Numbered from the stretch's first letter, positions 48,698 to 58,578 are shown. The stretch is 64,000 bases of DNA from Stanieria cyanosphaera PCC 7437 (GCF_000317575.1 NC_019748.1:2624501-2688500); one strand, 5' to 3'. Numbers and translations are program-made. The notes: generated from the letters alone by a model not told the origin.

Positions 48698-50140
48698 ATG
48701 ACACAATCTAGAATCTCCATGCCCGTTGTTTCTGAACTCGATCTAATTTTTCAGGATCATTTAAAATTAGATAACTTTTGGGATCAACAGCAATTAGTAA
48801 GTGAACCGAACGAACCAAAAAAAATAATTAGTTTTGTGCAAAGGATTCCTACAATCGATCCTTTAGCTTTTTTGCAAAATTTTAATCATTCTAATTCTCT
48901 ACATTTTTATTGGGAAAATCCCCGTAAACAAGAAGCAGTTATTGCTTGTGGAGTAACTCAAAAATTATTAATTGATTCACGCGATCGCTTTAAAATAGCT
49001 CAAAATTTTATTCAAAAATGTTTAAAGAAAACTGTTAGAAAAGGTGAGACTAGTATTACTGGGGCTGGGCCACATTTGTTCTGTACTTTTACCTTTTTTC
49101 CTGATGCAGATAAAAGTTATTCTCCTTTTCCTGCTGCTACAGTTTTTTTACCCCGTTTACAACTAATTAAAAAAAACAAGTCTTGCCTATTAATTGTCAA
49201 TGTACCAGTTAATTATGCTGACAATTCTAAGTTGATTGTTGAAGAAATTAAACAAAAAATTAATTCGATTGATTGGTCACTTCAGCAAAAATTAAATTCA
49301 GAAATTAACGAATGCTTTGCTAGCAACTACAATTCAATTTCTGAAGATTCTGAATATTTTAAATCAGTAGTGACTTCAGCTTTAAATTCTATCGCAATCG
49401 ATGAATTCAGTAAAATAGTGCTTGCTTATGCTACTGATGTAGTTTCTCCTGTACCTTTTCGTTTGATTAAATCTTTGGATAATCTTCGTCAACGCCATCC
49501 TGATTGTTATATTTTTTCTACTAGTAATGGTCGAGACAACAACTTTATTGGAGCTAGTCCTGAACGTTTAGTTAGTATTCAAAATAAACAGTTAGTTACA
49601 GATGCTTTAGCTGGTTCTGCTCCTCGGGGGAAAACTACCGCCGAAGATGTCCAATTAGCTAATTTGTTACTGAAAAATAGAAAAGAAAAACGAGAACATC
49701 AAGCAGTTAGTGATTTTTTAATTGAACGTTTGCGTCAATTGGATTTAAAACCCCAACAACTTCCTTTACAACTACTGCAACTATCTAATATTCAACATTT
49801 ATGGACACCCATTTATGCTCATTTATCTCATGATCTTGATCCTTTAGAAATTGTCGCTCAACTACATCCAACTCCTGCGGTTGCTGGTGTTTCTACAGAA
49901 ATTGCCTGTGAACAAATTCGCCGTTATGAAAAATTTGACCGTTCTTTGTATGCTGCTCCTTTAGGATGGGTTGATTATCAGGGTAATAGTGAGTTTATTG
50001 TTGGGATTCGTTCAGCTTTAATTGAAGGAAATCGCGCTCGACTATATGCAGGAGCAGGAATTGTTTCTGGTTCTAATCCTGAAAAAGAATTTGCAGAAAT
50101 TCAATTAAAACTGCAATCTTTATTAAAAGCCTTAGTTTAG
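48698..50140 (+). CDS. menF: Isochorismate synthase
   Basis: MenF converts chorismate to isochorismate, the first committed step to phylloquinone. The 480-residue enzyme has the chorismate-binding fold with IGASPERLVSIQNKQLVTDA, LAGSAPRGKTTAEDVQLANL, LHPTPAVAGVSTEIACEQIR, and the C-terminal RLYAGAGIVSGSNPEKEFAE. The first 180 residues are a more variable N-terminal region. The gene precedes menD by 85 bp, and the pair matches the usual men operon order. Confidence 0.92.
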   Translation: MTQSRISMPVVSELDLIFQDHLKLDNFWDQQQLVSEPNEPKKIISFVQRIPTIDPLAFLQNFNHSNSLHFYWENPRKQEAVIACGVTQKLLIDSRDRFKIAQNFIQKCLKKTVRKGETSITGAGPHLFCTFTFFPDADKSYSPFPAATVFLPRLQLIKKNKSCLLIVNVPVNYADNSKLIVEEIKQKINSIDWSLQQKLNSEINECFASNYNSISEDSEYFKSVVTSALNSIAIDEFSKIVLAYATDVVSPVPFRLIKSLDNLRQRHPDCYIFSTSNGRDNNFIGASPERLVSIQNKQLVTDALAGSAPRGKTTAEDVQLANLLLKNRKEKREHQAVSDFLIERLRQLDLKPQQLPLQLLQLSNIQHLWTPIYAHLSHDLDPLEIVAQLHPTPAVAGVSTEIACEQIRRYEKFDRSLYAAPLGWVDYQGNSEFIVGIRSALIEGNRARLYAGAGIVSGSNPEKEFAEIQLKLQSLLKALV

Positions 50141-50225
50141 TAATTGAAGGGTAATTTTTTGAGATACTGAAACTACTTAATTTTGATTGTTGGTTGAACA
50201 ATCAGCTTTCAATTTGCTAACACCA

Positions 50226-51974
50226 ATGATTGATTTTCGCAATTTAAATAGCCTGTGGGCATCAATTATAGTTGAAACTTTCAATTGTATGGGATTAACC
50301 ACAGCAGTAGTATGTCCGGGTTCTCGTTCAACTCCTTTAACGTTAGCTTTTGCCCAACATCAAAAAATCGATACCATTCCAATTTTAGACGAACGCTCTG
50401 CAGCTTTCTTTGCTTTAGGTAAAGCTAAACAACTACAATCGCCTGTGGTTTTAGTCTGTACCTCGGGAACGGCAGGAGCAAATTTTTATCCTGCTGCGAT
50501 CGAAGCGAAGGAAAGTCATGTACCTTTAATTATTCTAACAGCCGATCGCCCGCCAGAATTACGTCATTGTCATGCAGGACAAACTATCGATCAAATTAAA
50601 TTGTATGGTAACTATCCTAATTGGCAAACTGAATTAGCTCTACCAGAAGCAGAGTTAACTATGCTGCGTTATCTGCGACAAAATATTATTCATGCTTGGG
50701 AATGTTCTGTATTTCCCTATCCTGGAGTAGTTCATCTTAATATTCCGTTTCGTGAACCTTTAGCTCCAACTATTGAACCAAAAATTGTTGCTTTAGAATC
50801 AAGTTTTTCTGCTACAGATTTTTTTACTAATGTAGGTAATTATCAGCAATTTTTTGATAACAATTCTTCTATTTGCCTACCTCTACAACAATGGCAAAAT
50901 TCTCAACAAGGAATTATTATTGCTGGTTTAGCTCAACCTAAAAATCCAGAACAATATTGTCAAGCGATCGCGAATTTATCACAGTTTCTTCAGTTTCCTG
51001 TTTTGGCGGAAGCTTTATCGCCGTTAAGAAATTATGCTGCTATTAATCCTACTTTGATTACTAGCTACGATCTCATTTTACGTAATGAGCAATTGGCAGC
51101 ACAATTAGAACCTGAAATAGTGATTCAATTAGGTGAGCTTCCTATTAGTAAACAGTTACGAAATTGGCTAGAAAAAATTACTGCTCAACGTTGGATTATT
51201 GCCGATGGAGAAGCTAATTTCGATCCTATTCACGGAAAAACTATTCATTTACGAGTTGGTCTTGAAGCATTAACTAATACTATTACTAGTCATAATAATA
51301 CTCAAGGAAGCTCAGTTTATCAGGAAAAGTGGTGTAATTTAGAACAACAAGCTAGGCAAATTTTTCAGCAGAGATTTGAATCTATCCAAGACTTTTATGA
51401 AGGTAAAGTTGCCTGGTTAATTTCCCAATCTTTACCACATCAAACACCAATATTTATTGCTAATAGTATGTCGGTACGTAATGCCGAATTTTATTGGCAA
51501 GCTAATAATAATTATATTAGACCTTATTTTAATCGAGGAGCAAATGGAATTGATGGTACATTGTCTACTGCTTTAGGAATTGCTCATCGTCATCAAAGTA
51601 CTGTATTAATAACAGGAGACTTAGCTTTATTGCACGATACCAATGGTTTTTTAATCAGTAATAAATTTCAAGGACATCTGACAATTATTTTGATCAATAA
51701 TAATGGCGGTGGGATTTTTGAAATGTTACCTATTGCTCAATTTGAACCACCTTTTGAAGAATATTTTGCCACTCCTCAAACAGTTGATTTTGCTCAACTA
51801 TGCCAGACTTACGGAGTAGAATATAAATTAATTAATACTTGGCAACAACTGCAAAATTTATTAAATCCTTTACCAAAACAAGGTATTAGAGTCTTAGAAA
51901 TCTATAGCGATCGCAAAGCAGATGCTTGGTGGTTACAAACTAATTTAAATCAATTAGCACAAAAATTTCAATAA
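50226..51974 (+). CDS. menD: SEPHCHC synthase
   Basis: A thiamine-diphosphate enzyme that adds 2-oxoglutarate-derived succinyl semialdehyde to isochorismate. From the ATG at 50226 it is 582 residues (an upstream TTG at 50187 would add 13). VVCPGSRSTPLTLAFAQH and DERSAAFFALGKAK form the N-terminal TPP domain, LVCTSGTAGANFYPAAIEAK follows, and TGDLALLHDTNGFLI with LIINNNGGGIFEML-like residues gives the TPP-metal motif. The start MIDFRNLNSLWASIIVE is typical of MenD. It follows menF on the same strand. Confidence 0.93.
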   Translation: MIDFRNLNSLWASIIVETFNCMGLTTAVVCPGSRSTPLTLAFAQHQKIDTIPILDERSAAFFALGKAKQLQSPVVLVCTSGTAGANFYPAAIEAKESHVPLIILTADRPPELRHCHAGQTIDQIKLYGNYPNWQTELALPEAELTMLRYLRQNIIHAWECSVFPYPGVVHLNIPFREPLAPTIEPKIVALESSFSATDFFTNVGNYQQFFDNNSSICLPLQQWQNSQQGIIIAGLAQPKNPEQYCQAIANLSQFLQFPVLAEALSPLRNYAAINPTLITSYDLILRNEQLAAQLEPEIVIQLGELPISKQLRNWLEKITAQRWIIADGEANFDPIHGKTIHLRVGLEALTNTITSHNNTQGSSVYQEKWCNLEQQARQIFQQRFESIQDFYEGKVAWLISQSLPHQTPIFIANSMSVRNAEFYWQANNNYIRPYFNRGANGIDGTLSTALGIAHRHQSTVLITGDLALLHDTNGFLISNKFQGHLTIILINNNGGGIFEMLPIAQFEPPFEEYFATPQTVDFAQLCQTYGVEYKLINTWQQLQNLLNPLPKQGIRVLEIYSDRKADAWWLQTNLNQLAQKFQ

Positions 51975-51984
51975 TAATTTAACT

Positions 51985-52404
51985 ATGAAATATCACGTTA
52001 TTTATGATGGTAATTGCCATCTTTGTGTAACTTTTACTCAATTATTAGAACAATTTGATCGGGGTAAAATTTTTGATTATATTCCCATGCAAAATGAAGC
52101 TACTCTGAAACAATTTGAAATTACAACTGATGATTGTCAAATGGGAATGATTTTAATTGATGCTGAACAACCCGAAAAAAAATGGCAAGGTAGTAATGCT
52201 GCAGAAGAAATTGTCAGAATTCTACCGATGGGTGAAGTTTTTATTAATATTTATCGTAATCTTCCTGGAATAAAATTTATAGGCGACCGCGCTTACGAAC
52301 AAATTCGAGATAATCGTTATAATTGGTTTGGCAAAAGAAATTCTACCTATTCTTCAGCTTATCGGTTTGGTTGTCACAGAGAAGATAATTGTGAAATAAA
52401 TTAA
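51985..52404 (+). CDS. DCC family thiol-disulfide oxidoreductase-like protein (DUF393)
   Basis: A 139-residue thioredoxin-fold-like protein. The DCC family signature is YDGNCHLC at the N-terminus, a CxxC pair at Cys11 and Cys14. A MILIDAEQPEKKWQGSNAAE stretch follows, and PMGEVFINIYRNLPGIKFIG is in the expected second half. It begins 10 bp after menD, so it is probably cotranscribed with the phylloquinone genes. Its biochemical activity is unproven. Confidence 0.87.
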   Translation: MKYHVIYDGNCHLCVTFTQLLEQFDRGKIFDYIPMQNEATLKQFEITTDDCQMGMILIDAEQPEKKWQGSNAAEEIVRILPMGEVFINIYRNLPGIKFIGDRAYEQIRDNRYNWFGKRNSTYSSAYRFGCHREDNCEIN

Positions 52405-52422
52405 AGCTCAATAAGTTAATTT

Positions 52423-53415
52423 TTAATTCTTAAACACTGTAATAAATTCATTTATTTGCCTTTTTAATTCTTGTTCTCGTTTATCAAATTCATTAACCAT
52501 ATGAATAGCAGCAGCAGCTTGATTAGCAAGACAAGCTAAAAATTCGACATCTTCATCATCATAAACAGAAGGCATGAATAAATTATCTGCGTATAATACT
52601 CCAATAATGCGATCATTAGTTTTTAGAGGTACACAAATAGAAGCATGAACTGAAGAACTAACAATAGATTTAGAATTTTTAAAACGTTCATCTGTCATTG
52701 CATTAGCTGTCAAAATAGTATCACCTGTTTCGCGAGCTAAATTAGTTATTTTTGAACTATAAAATTGTCCGCTATTATCTAATCCATAGGCTAGTTTTAC
52801 TGCTTTAAGTTCTAGTTCTTTAGTTTTTTCATTGACTAATAAAATTACCGCCCGGTCTACATCCATTACCTTAAATAAAAAATCCAAAACCTTATTGAGA
52901 ATTTGTTCTGGTTTTTCAGGAGAGCAAAGTTGTTTACTAATTTCTAATAATATCTTAAGTTTTTCTAAAATTCTCTGTTCACTCTTTTTACTAGCAATTT
53001 TAATTAAAGAATAATGGCTCGATTGAGTTTTATTTAAAGCTTCAAATATTTGAAGATTTTGCTGAGAATTAATTTGTTTAACAATAATTGGTTGCTGCTG
53101 ATTTTCAACTAGATTAACTTGAGGTTTATAAATAGAGTCATAGGTTAAAGTTACATTTCCAAAGCTTATTAAATCACCTTCTTGTAGTATCACTTGACTG
53201 ATTTCTACCTCATTGACAAAAGTGTGATTTTTGCTGTTTAAGTCTTGAATAATAGTTTGATTAGGTTTAACTTCAATAATGGCATGATGACGAGAGACAC
53301 TACTATCAGAAAAAACGATATCGTTATCCAATAATCGCCCAATTTTGTTAATGCCAAACTTCAATTTATAAACTTTTTCCCTGGTATTTTGATCACGGAA
53401 AATTAAATAAGGCAC
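52423..53415 (-). CDS. FHA-GAF domain protein
   Basis: A 330-residue signalling protein. The N-terminal FHA domain (about 20-95) has the phosphothreonine-binding loops NKIGRLLDNDIVFSDSSVSR, HHAIIEV and DLNSKNHTFVNEVEI. A Gln-rich linker and coiled stretch follow. Residues about 160-310 form a GAF domain (QILNKVLDFLFKVMDVDRAV, SSSVHASICVPLKTNDRIIG, VLYADN). FHA-GAF proteins often pair with Ser/Thr kinases or adenylate cyclases, but none is adjacent. The C-terminus is a short helix (FDKREQELKRQINEF). Confidence 0.88.
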   Translation of the reverse strand: MPYLIFRDQNTREKVYKLKFGINKIGRLLDNDIVFSDSSVSRHHAIIEVKPNQTIIQDLNSKNHTFVNEVEISQVILQEGDLISFGNVTLTYDSIYKPQVNLVENQQQPIIVKQINSQQNLQIFEALNKTQSSHYSLIKIASKKSEQRILEKLKILLEISKQLCSPEKPEQILNKVLDFLFKVMDVDRAVILLVNEKTKELELKAVKLAYGLDNSGQFYSSKITNLARETGDTILTANAMTDERFKNSKSIVSSSVHASICVPLKTNDRIIGVLYADNLFMPSVYDDEDVEFLACLANQAAAAIHMVNEFDKREQELKRQINEFITVFKN

Positions 53416-53595
53416 CTTAAGTAATGAAAATTATTCTTAACAATTTATATTAATTTAAAAGCTTTTTAATTTTAATAGTAGAAGCTAGAAATAATTTTAT
53501 CGTAAAATTTTATCAAAAATACAGTTTTTAAGCATTTAGACATACTACTTGAAACTTGATTAATCGCTCAAATTAATTTAATAAATAAATAAAAC

Positions 53596-53790
53596 TATAG
53601 CGACTCTCAGATTAATGAGGTACAGTTCATTTCCCTGGTTTTTGTTGATAGTTGATAGTTGAGACCTACGGTAGTGCGCTTCGCTTATGTTAATGGTTAT
53701 TAGTAAAGTAAAAAGTAAAAAACTGGTGACTGATAACTGATAACTGGTCACTGATAGTGGTGTACCTCACCAAGAGCGAGAAAGGCTATA
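53596..53790. repeat. MITE-like dispersed repeat, copy E (195 bp)
   Basis: The longest copy. The left end is TATAGCGACTCTCAGATTAA, the right end CACCAAGAGCGAGAAAGGCTATA... on the same strand. The interior has both the GTTGATAGTTGATAGTTGA heptads with the CTTCGCTTATG tag (shared with A-C) and the ACTGGTGACTGATAACTG block (shared with D). It lies 17 bp from the 3' end of a GAF-domain gene on the minus strand. Confidence 0.82.
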
Positions 53791-53807
53791 TTAAGATTAA
53801 AAAGTAA

Positions 53808-54296
53808 TCAATTTAAAATACCCGATCGCTCCAATCTAGCTGCACCAGTTTGCATCATTTGAATCTCTTCAGCAGACCAATTTCGAGGATTTTGACAATG
53901 ATGAGCAATTAAAAGTCCCCACAGTTGCTGTTGAGAAAGCACTGGTGCAACCAAATTAGCTCGAACTTGTAACTTTCTTAAAAAATCTCGGTGACAATCA
54001 GCAATATTTGCAGTTTCAATATCCGCGATCGCTTTAATTCTGCCAGCTTGATACATACTAGCATAGTCGCCATTAAAACATTCATCAGGACCAGTTGAGC
54101 CTAAGATTGATAATTGAGGAGAACTAATAACTTCAAACGTAACTTGTCCTTGCCATTGACGATAAAAATAATAAACTAAAATGCGGTCTACTTCTAAATA
54201 AACTTTTAATTGATTAGTTACTTGTTGTACTAGAGAATCTCTAGTAAGATTATGGGACAAACGTTGTAAAACTTGTTGTAAACCAAGATCGGACAT
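53808..54296 (-). CDS. Stand-alone GAF domain protein, possibly truncated
   Basis: A 162-residue protein consisting of one GAF domain of the phytochrome/cyanobacteriochrome class. It reads LVQQVTNQLKVYLEVDRILV, ...DECFNGDYASMYQAGRIKAI and DIETANIADCHRDFLRKLQV, then APVLSQQQLWGLLIAHHC. The residue before His in DCHRDFL is Cys, which could resemble a bilin-ligand position, but I cannot verify chromophore binding. The end GAARLERSGILN departs from the usual GAF C-terminal helix, and MITE copy E begins 17 bp beyond the stop, so the gene may be a truncated piece of a larger sensor. Confidence 0.72.
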   Translation of the reverse strand: MSDLGLQQVLQRLSHNLTRDSLVQQVTNQLKVYLEVDRILVYYFYRQWQGQVTFEVISSPQLSILGSTGPDECFNGDYASMYQAGRIKAIADIETANIADCHRDFLRKLQVRANLVAPVLSQQQLWGLLIAHHCQNPRNWSAEEIQMMQTGAARLERSGILN

Positions 54297-54388
54297 AATT
54301 TTTTAAGAGATTAAATTAACAAACATTACAATTTTTATTAGCTTAATTATTAAATGATTTATCTAAAGTTAATGGCTCAGAAAGCAAA

Positions 54389-55240
54389 TTAATTCTTTTC
54401 AAGTAAAACAATACCAATTTTTTGATTGATTGCTTGCCAATATTTTTTACTAAAACAACGCATCAATAATTCTAGTAAAGCTGCTAAAAAAACTCCTCGC
54501 TTTAATCGACGCGATTCTTGCCACATCGAGTAAAATTGAGCGATTTTCCAACCACGTTCAGAGAAAAAATCTAGTCCATTGTTTGGTGCAAATTGCAATT
54601 TATTTGAAAAATATTGCTGAAAAAGCTTTTGTGTTTGAGAAGGTTTAATTAGCTTTATTTCAGACGCTGCTATCAGTTCAAACAACCACCAACGAAAGTG
54701 AGATTGACTTCTAAGTTCTTCACTTAAAAGATTAACTTGTTCCTCTGATAAATAAGAAAGTAATCCCTCAGTAATCACAAGTACTTGATTAGTTTTTGAA
54801 TTAATTTTAGTAAATAAATTGTTTCTCAACTCAGAGTTAGTCAAATCCAACTCAATCCTTTCTAAAGAACATAGAGGTTGCTGTTGTTGTAACTTCTGGG
54901 ATTTGTATGAGATAATTTCTGGAAGATCAACTTCAACCCAACAAAGCGATCGCGGTAAAGCTAAACGATAAGGACGAGTATCCAATCCTGCGCCTAAATT
55001 AACCACTGTATCAATTTCGGTTGAATTCAAAAGCTGTTCGATGATACGGTCAAAAGTATAGGTACGAACTGCAATAATATTTGCTGCTTGCTTTTGATTA
55101 CCAAAAACTTCTGCCAGCAGTTTACCCTGTCCTCCAGCTAGCATACTGGCAAAAGGGTCTTGAAACAAAGCATCAGGACGCGCAGATTCCATCGCTCGAT
55201 ACATTGCTACTAAATAAGCAGTCTCGGATAAGCTATTCAT
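54389..55240 (-). CDS. SAM-dependent methyltransferase, LCM/PPM1 family
   Basis: A 283-residue class I methyltransferase of the leucine carboxyl methyltransferase/putative O-methyltransferase type. ARPDALFQDPFASMLAGGQG is the characteristic N-terminal stretch, and the SAM-binding motif NLGAGLDTRPYRLALP is near residue 82. VLVITEGLLSYLSEEQVNLL with conserved Glu follows. Members methylate polyketide or small acids in several pathways; here the substrate is unknown. Start MNSLSETAYLVAMYRAMES is typical. Confidence 0.88.
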   Translation of the reverse strand: MNSLSETAYLVAMYRAMESARPDALFQDPFASMLAGGQGKLLAEVFGNQKQAANIIAVRTYTFDRIIEQLLNSTEIDTVVNLGAGLDTRPYRLALPRSLCWVEVDLPEIISYKSQKLQQQQPLCSLERIELDLTNSELRNNLFTKINSKTNQVLVITEGLLSYLSEEQVNLLSEELRSQSHFRWWLFELIAASEIKLIKPSQTQKLFQQYFSNKLQFAPNNGLDFFSERGWKIAQFYSMWQESRRLKRGVFLAALLELLMRCFSKKYWQAINQKIGIVLLEKN

Positions 55241-55604
55241 ATATTCATAGTAGTTTTTTTTCTTACTGCGTAGGAAGTTTTATAGATATATACCAATCCT
55301 GGTGTAAGCGGTTAGCTATTGCGAGTGTTAAGTATTGATGGGTTTGAATGTTTGGAAAAGTGTTAATCTTTTTCAATAACAGAATTGCTGAATTAAAGTC
55401 AAGATCAAGCGATGATCTCGCTCATTTGTCAATTCAATTAATTTGAACATCGCGCAGATTCTATACGGTATCTGTTTTTATATAGGGTCATAAATTGAGT
55501 GCTAAATACTTATCATTTGAGACTGCTACCGCTCAATGATCTAACTAATCTCTTTGTTGATAGTTTTCCCAATTTATAAAAAATATCTTTGTAATAACTA
55601 CTAA
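55241..55604. other. Spacer between methyltransferase and speA
   Basis: A 364-bp AT-rich region between two minus-strand genes. It contains no supported gene, RNA or terminator; the methyltransferase promoter should be within it. Confidence 0.45.
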
Positions 55605-57635
55605 CTAATTTGCTACTAAATAGGTGTAACTATTAAGACTACTTTCATAGTTTTGTAATAATCTTTGGGCTTCTTCTAAAGTAATTTTACGTTCTTGCAA
55701 AGCCACTTCTGTACGACGGCGCATAGTTTCGATCAAATCTTCTGGGTCATATTGTACATAACCCAAAACTTCTTTAATCGTATCGCCTTTTACTACATAT
55801 TCGATTTGATAACCTTTGGGAGTCATCTGAATATGAACCACGTTGGTATCACCGAATAAGTTGTGCAAATTCCCCATGATTTCTTGATAAGCACCAACTA
55901 AAAACATCCCTAGATAATAAGGTGCTGGGGACTTTTGCTTACTTAAATCACCGTTATTTTGGTTGTCAACAAACTGAAGAGGATGCAACTCTAAAATGTC
56001 TTTAACATCTCGTAAATCAATAAATTGATCGATTTTACCATCGCTATCGCAAGTAAGATCGGCCAAGATACCTCTAGCTGTTGGTTTCTCTTCAAGACGA
56101 TGAATAGGCATAATTGGAAATAATTGATCAATCGCCCAAGAATCTGGAACTGACTGAAAGATTGAGAGGTTGATATAATAAATTGATGCCATCATCTTCT
56201 CTAAATCTTCCAAATCGTCAGGTACATATCCCTGTTGAGGAATGATTTGAACAATTTTGCGACAACAAGCCCAATATAATTCTTCGGCTCTAGCTCTTTG
56301 TGCTAGGGTAAAATAACCCAAATTAAATAAACTAATCGCCTCTTCTTTAAACTGAATCGCATCGTGGTAGGTTTCTTGATAATTTTGAGCATCAATAAAG
56401 TGATAAGTTTCCCAAAGATTACGTAAAACTAAGTGTTCCTCCTCTTGTACTGGTGAAGGTGGTGTAGTTGGGACATCACTAGTTCCTAAGACATCAAAAA
56501 CCAAAACTGATTGATGAGAAGCGATCGCTCTACCACTTTCACTGACAATAGTTGGTACGGTAACATTACCTTGGGCGCAAGCGTCTTTGATTTGTGCCAC
56601 GATATCATTGGCATAATTCTGCATATTGTAATTTTTGGAAGCATGGAAGTTGGTTTTTGAACCATCGTAATCAACTGCTAAACCACCTCCCACGTCCAAA
56701 TACTGCATATTTGCGCCCATTTTAACCAATTGAACATAAATTTGGCTGGCTTCGCGGATTGCATCTTTGACGACGCTGATTGAAGAAATTTGAGAACCAA
56801 CATGAAAATGCAATAGTTGTAAGGAATCAAGTAAATCTGCTGCTTGCAGTTGTTCGACTACTTCAACAATTTGCGGAATAGTTAAACCAAATTTTGCTCT
56901 CTCTCCAGTCGAATTTCCCCATCTTCCTGAACCTTTCGTTAATAATTTAGCTCTTACTCCTAAAATCGGCTTAATCTCTAACTGACGACTAACTGCGATC
57001 GCTAGATACAATTCTTCGATTTGTTCGATTACAATAATTGGTTTTTGTCCCAATTTTCTGGCGAGTAAGGCGGTTTCAATGTATTCTCGGTCTTTATAAC
57101 CATTACAAATTAACAAAGGCTCAAAATTATCTTTGGTTGGATGGTAACCAGCTTCCAACGCTGCCAAAGCAATCATTAATTCTGGTTTAGAACCAGCTTC
57201 CAACCCAAACTGATAAGGTTTCCCAAACTGAACAATTGCCTCAACTAAATGACGATGTTGATTACATTTAATTGGAAAAACTCCTTGATATTTCCCTGGA
57301 TAATTATATCTCGCGATCGCTCTATTCATCGAAGCGTGTAATCTTTCCAAGCGATCGCCCAAAATATCTGAAAAACGAATTAATAAAGGCAACCCTAAAT
57401 TTCTCTTTTTAAGGGATTCAACTAATTCATAAAGATCTAAAGAAAATCCTCGGGAATTACCTTGAGGAGATACCGTTACATGACCGGCAGCATTGATTGA
57501 AAAATAAGGCTCACCCCAACCTTGAATACCATAAAGATTTTCACTATCTTCAATCGTCCAAGAGCTTGAAGTAGCGTGTTTGTCTGAAGAAGATTGTTGC
57601 TGATTTTGTTCAAATTCAAGTTTACTTTTGACCAT
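55605..57635 (-). CDS. speA: Biosynthetic arginine decarboxylase
   Basis: SpeA decarboxylates arginine to agmatine for polyamine synthesis, a PLP enzyme of the alanine-racemase fold group. The 676 residues include the PLP-Lys motif YQGVFPIKCNQHRHLVEA near 115, HFHVGSQISSISVVKDAIRE, the phosphate-binding YLDVGGGLAVDYDGSKTN, and the catalytic Cys-type region LADLTCDSDGKIDQFIDLRD near 530. The C-terminal DTNVVHIQM is typical. The N-terminal 30 residues are low complexity (Gln/Ser-rich). It stands alone on the minus strand; expression control cannot be seen. Confidence 0.96.
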   Translation of the reverse strand: MVKSKLEFEQNQQQSSSDKHATSSSWTIEDSENLYGIQGWGEPYFSINAAGHVTVSPQGNSRGFSLDLYELVESLKKRNLGLPLLIRFSDILGDRLERLHASMNRAIARYNYPGKYQGVFPIKCNQHRHLVEAIVQFGKPYQFGLEAGSKPELMIALAALEAGYHPTKDNFEPLLICNGYKDREYIETALLARKLGQKPIIVIEQIEELYLAIAVSRQLEIKPILGVRAKLLTKGSGRWGNSTGERAKFGLTIPQIVEVVEQLQAADLLDSLQLLHFHVGSQISSISVVKDAIREASQIYVQLVKMGANMQYLDVGGGLAVDYDGSKTNFHASKNYNMQNYANDIVAQIKDACAQGNVTVPTIVSESGRAIASHQSVLVFDVLGTSDVPTTPPSPVQEEEHLVLRNLWETYHFIDAQNYQETYHDAIQFKEEAISLFNLGYFTLAQRARAEELYWACCRKIVQIIPQQGYVPDDLEDLEKMMASIYYINLSIFQSVPDSWAIDQLFPIMPIHRLEEKPTARGILADLTCDSDGKIDQFIDLRDVKDILELHPLQFVDNQNNGDLSKQKSPAPYYLGMFLVGAYQEIMGNLHNLFGDTNVVHIQMTPKGYQIEYVVKGDTIKEVLGYVQYDPEDLIETMRRRTEVALQERKITLEEAQRLLQNYESSLNSYTYLVAN

Positions 57636-57963
57636 TGCAGCTTGCGGATCTGTGTAAAAGTAATAGAGCAGATATTATAGCGTTTCTTGAATAACTGAAA
57701 GTTAAGGTAATACTTTCTTCGGAATCAAAAATTATTAAAGCAAACTTAAAAAATACCACCTAACTAATAGGTGTTGTTAGAATCGCCCCATTCCAATTAG
57801 TTTGATGAGTATAATTTGCAACAATCTAAACTGTTAAATTGAGTATTCCTCAGAATAACAACTAGGTTAATTGAGGATGAGCAAATTCTCAAAATACTTA
57901 TAGTTAATGATTACAACTTGCTTAAATGAAGTTGATTTGAATTACTAAATTATAGGAGTAACA
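57636..57963. other. Divergent spacer upstream of speA
   Basis: A 328-bp AT-rich region between speA (minus) and a small membrane-protein gene (plus). No gene is seen. TAGGAGTAACA near 57953 is the ribosome binding site of the plus-strand gene. Confidence 0.45.
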
Positions 57964-58482
57964 ATGAAGCGATCGTCCAAAATTTCATCTTCAAACCAGA
58001 AAATTGCTCAATGGTTAAATCAATATTCGTTATTAATCTTAGGTTTTACCTGTGTTTCAATTGTTACTACGTCGATAATTGGTTTGGGCAATCAATGTTA
58101 TTCAGGAATTGATTCATCCAGAAACATGGTTAATAATTCTTCAATTAGAAATATTTCGTCGCCACAAACTCCTTTTATTTGGCTTTATGGAGCGATTATT
58201 CTTAGTTTGAGCGCAACGCCTTGGTTATTAACTCATTTTCTTAAACAAATAGCAGTCTCTTCAAGCAAAAAAGCTCAACGACTCAATACTATTTTATCTA
58301 CTCCTCAAACAGCACTCAAACCAGCACTAACAATTCAAAAATCTAATTTAGTTTCAACCAAATCAAATCTCTCCTATCGCATTGCCACCCGTAAAGCAAC
58401 TGTAAAGCGTGAAACCTCCATGCTGCATCAATCAAAAAACCTTACCTTACCGTTCGATCATAAACTTCAAACCAAAAAGTAA
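57964..58482 (+). CDS. Hypothetical membrane protein
   Basis: A 172-residue protein with a cytosolic N-terminus, a membrane helix at about 23-45 (LLILGFTCVSIVTTSIIGLG), an external loop and a second helix at about 72-95 (FIWLYGAIILSLSATPWLLT). The C-terminal half is basic and Ser/Thr-rich, with little structure visible. A good AGGAG site precedes the ATG. No family was recognised. It is 96 bp ahead of a DUF4330 gene. Confidence 0.65.
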   Translation: MKRSSKISSSNQKIAQWLNQYSLLILGFTCVSIVTTSIIGLGNQCYSGIDSSRNMVNNSSIRNISSPQTPFIWLYGAIILSLSATPWLLTHFLKQIAVSSSKKAQRLNTILSTPQTALKPALTIQKSNLVSTKSNLSYRIATRKATVKRETSMLHQSKNLTLPFDHKLQTKK

Positions 58483-58578
58483 ATTGTCGTTCTTGTAAAC
58501 TGAGAAGAAAATCACTCTTGACTTTTAGCCGAATATCGGTGTAAGACGAATTGATGTAAATTTTCTCGACCAGGAACT

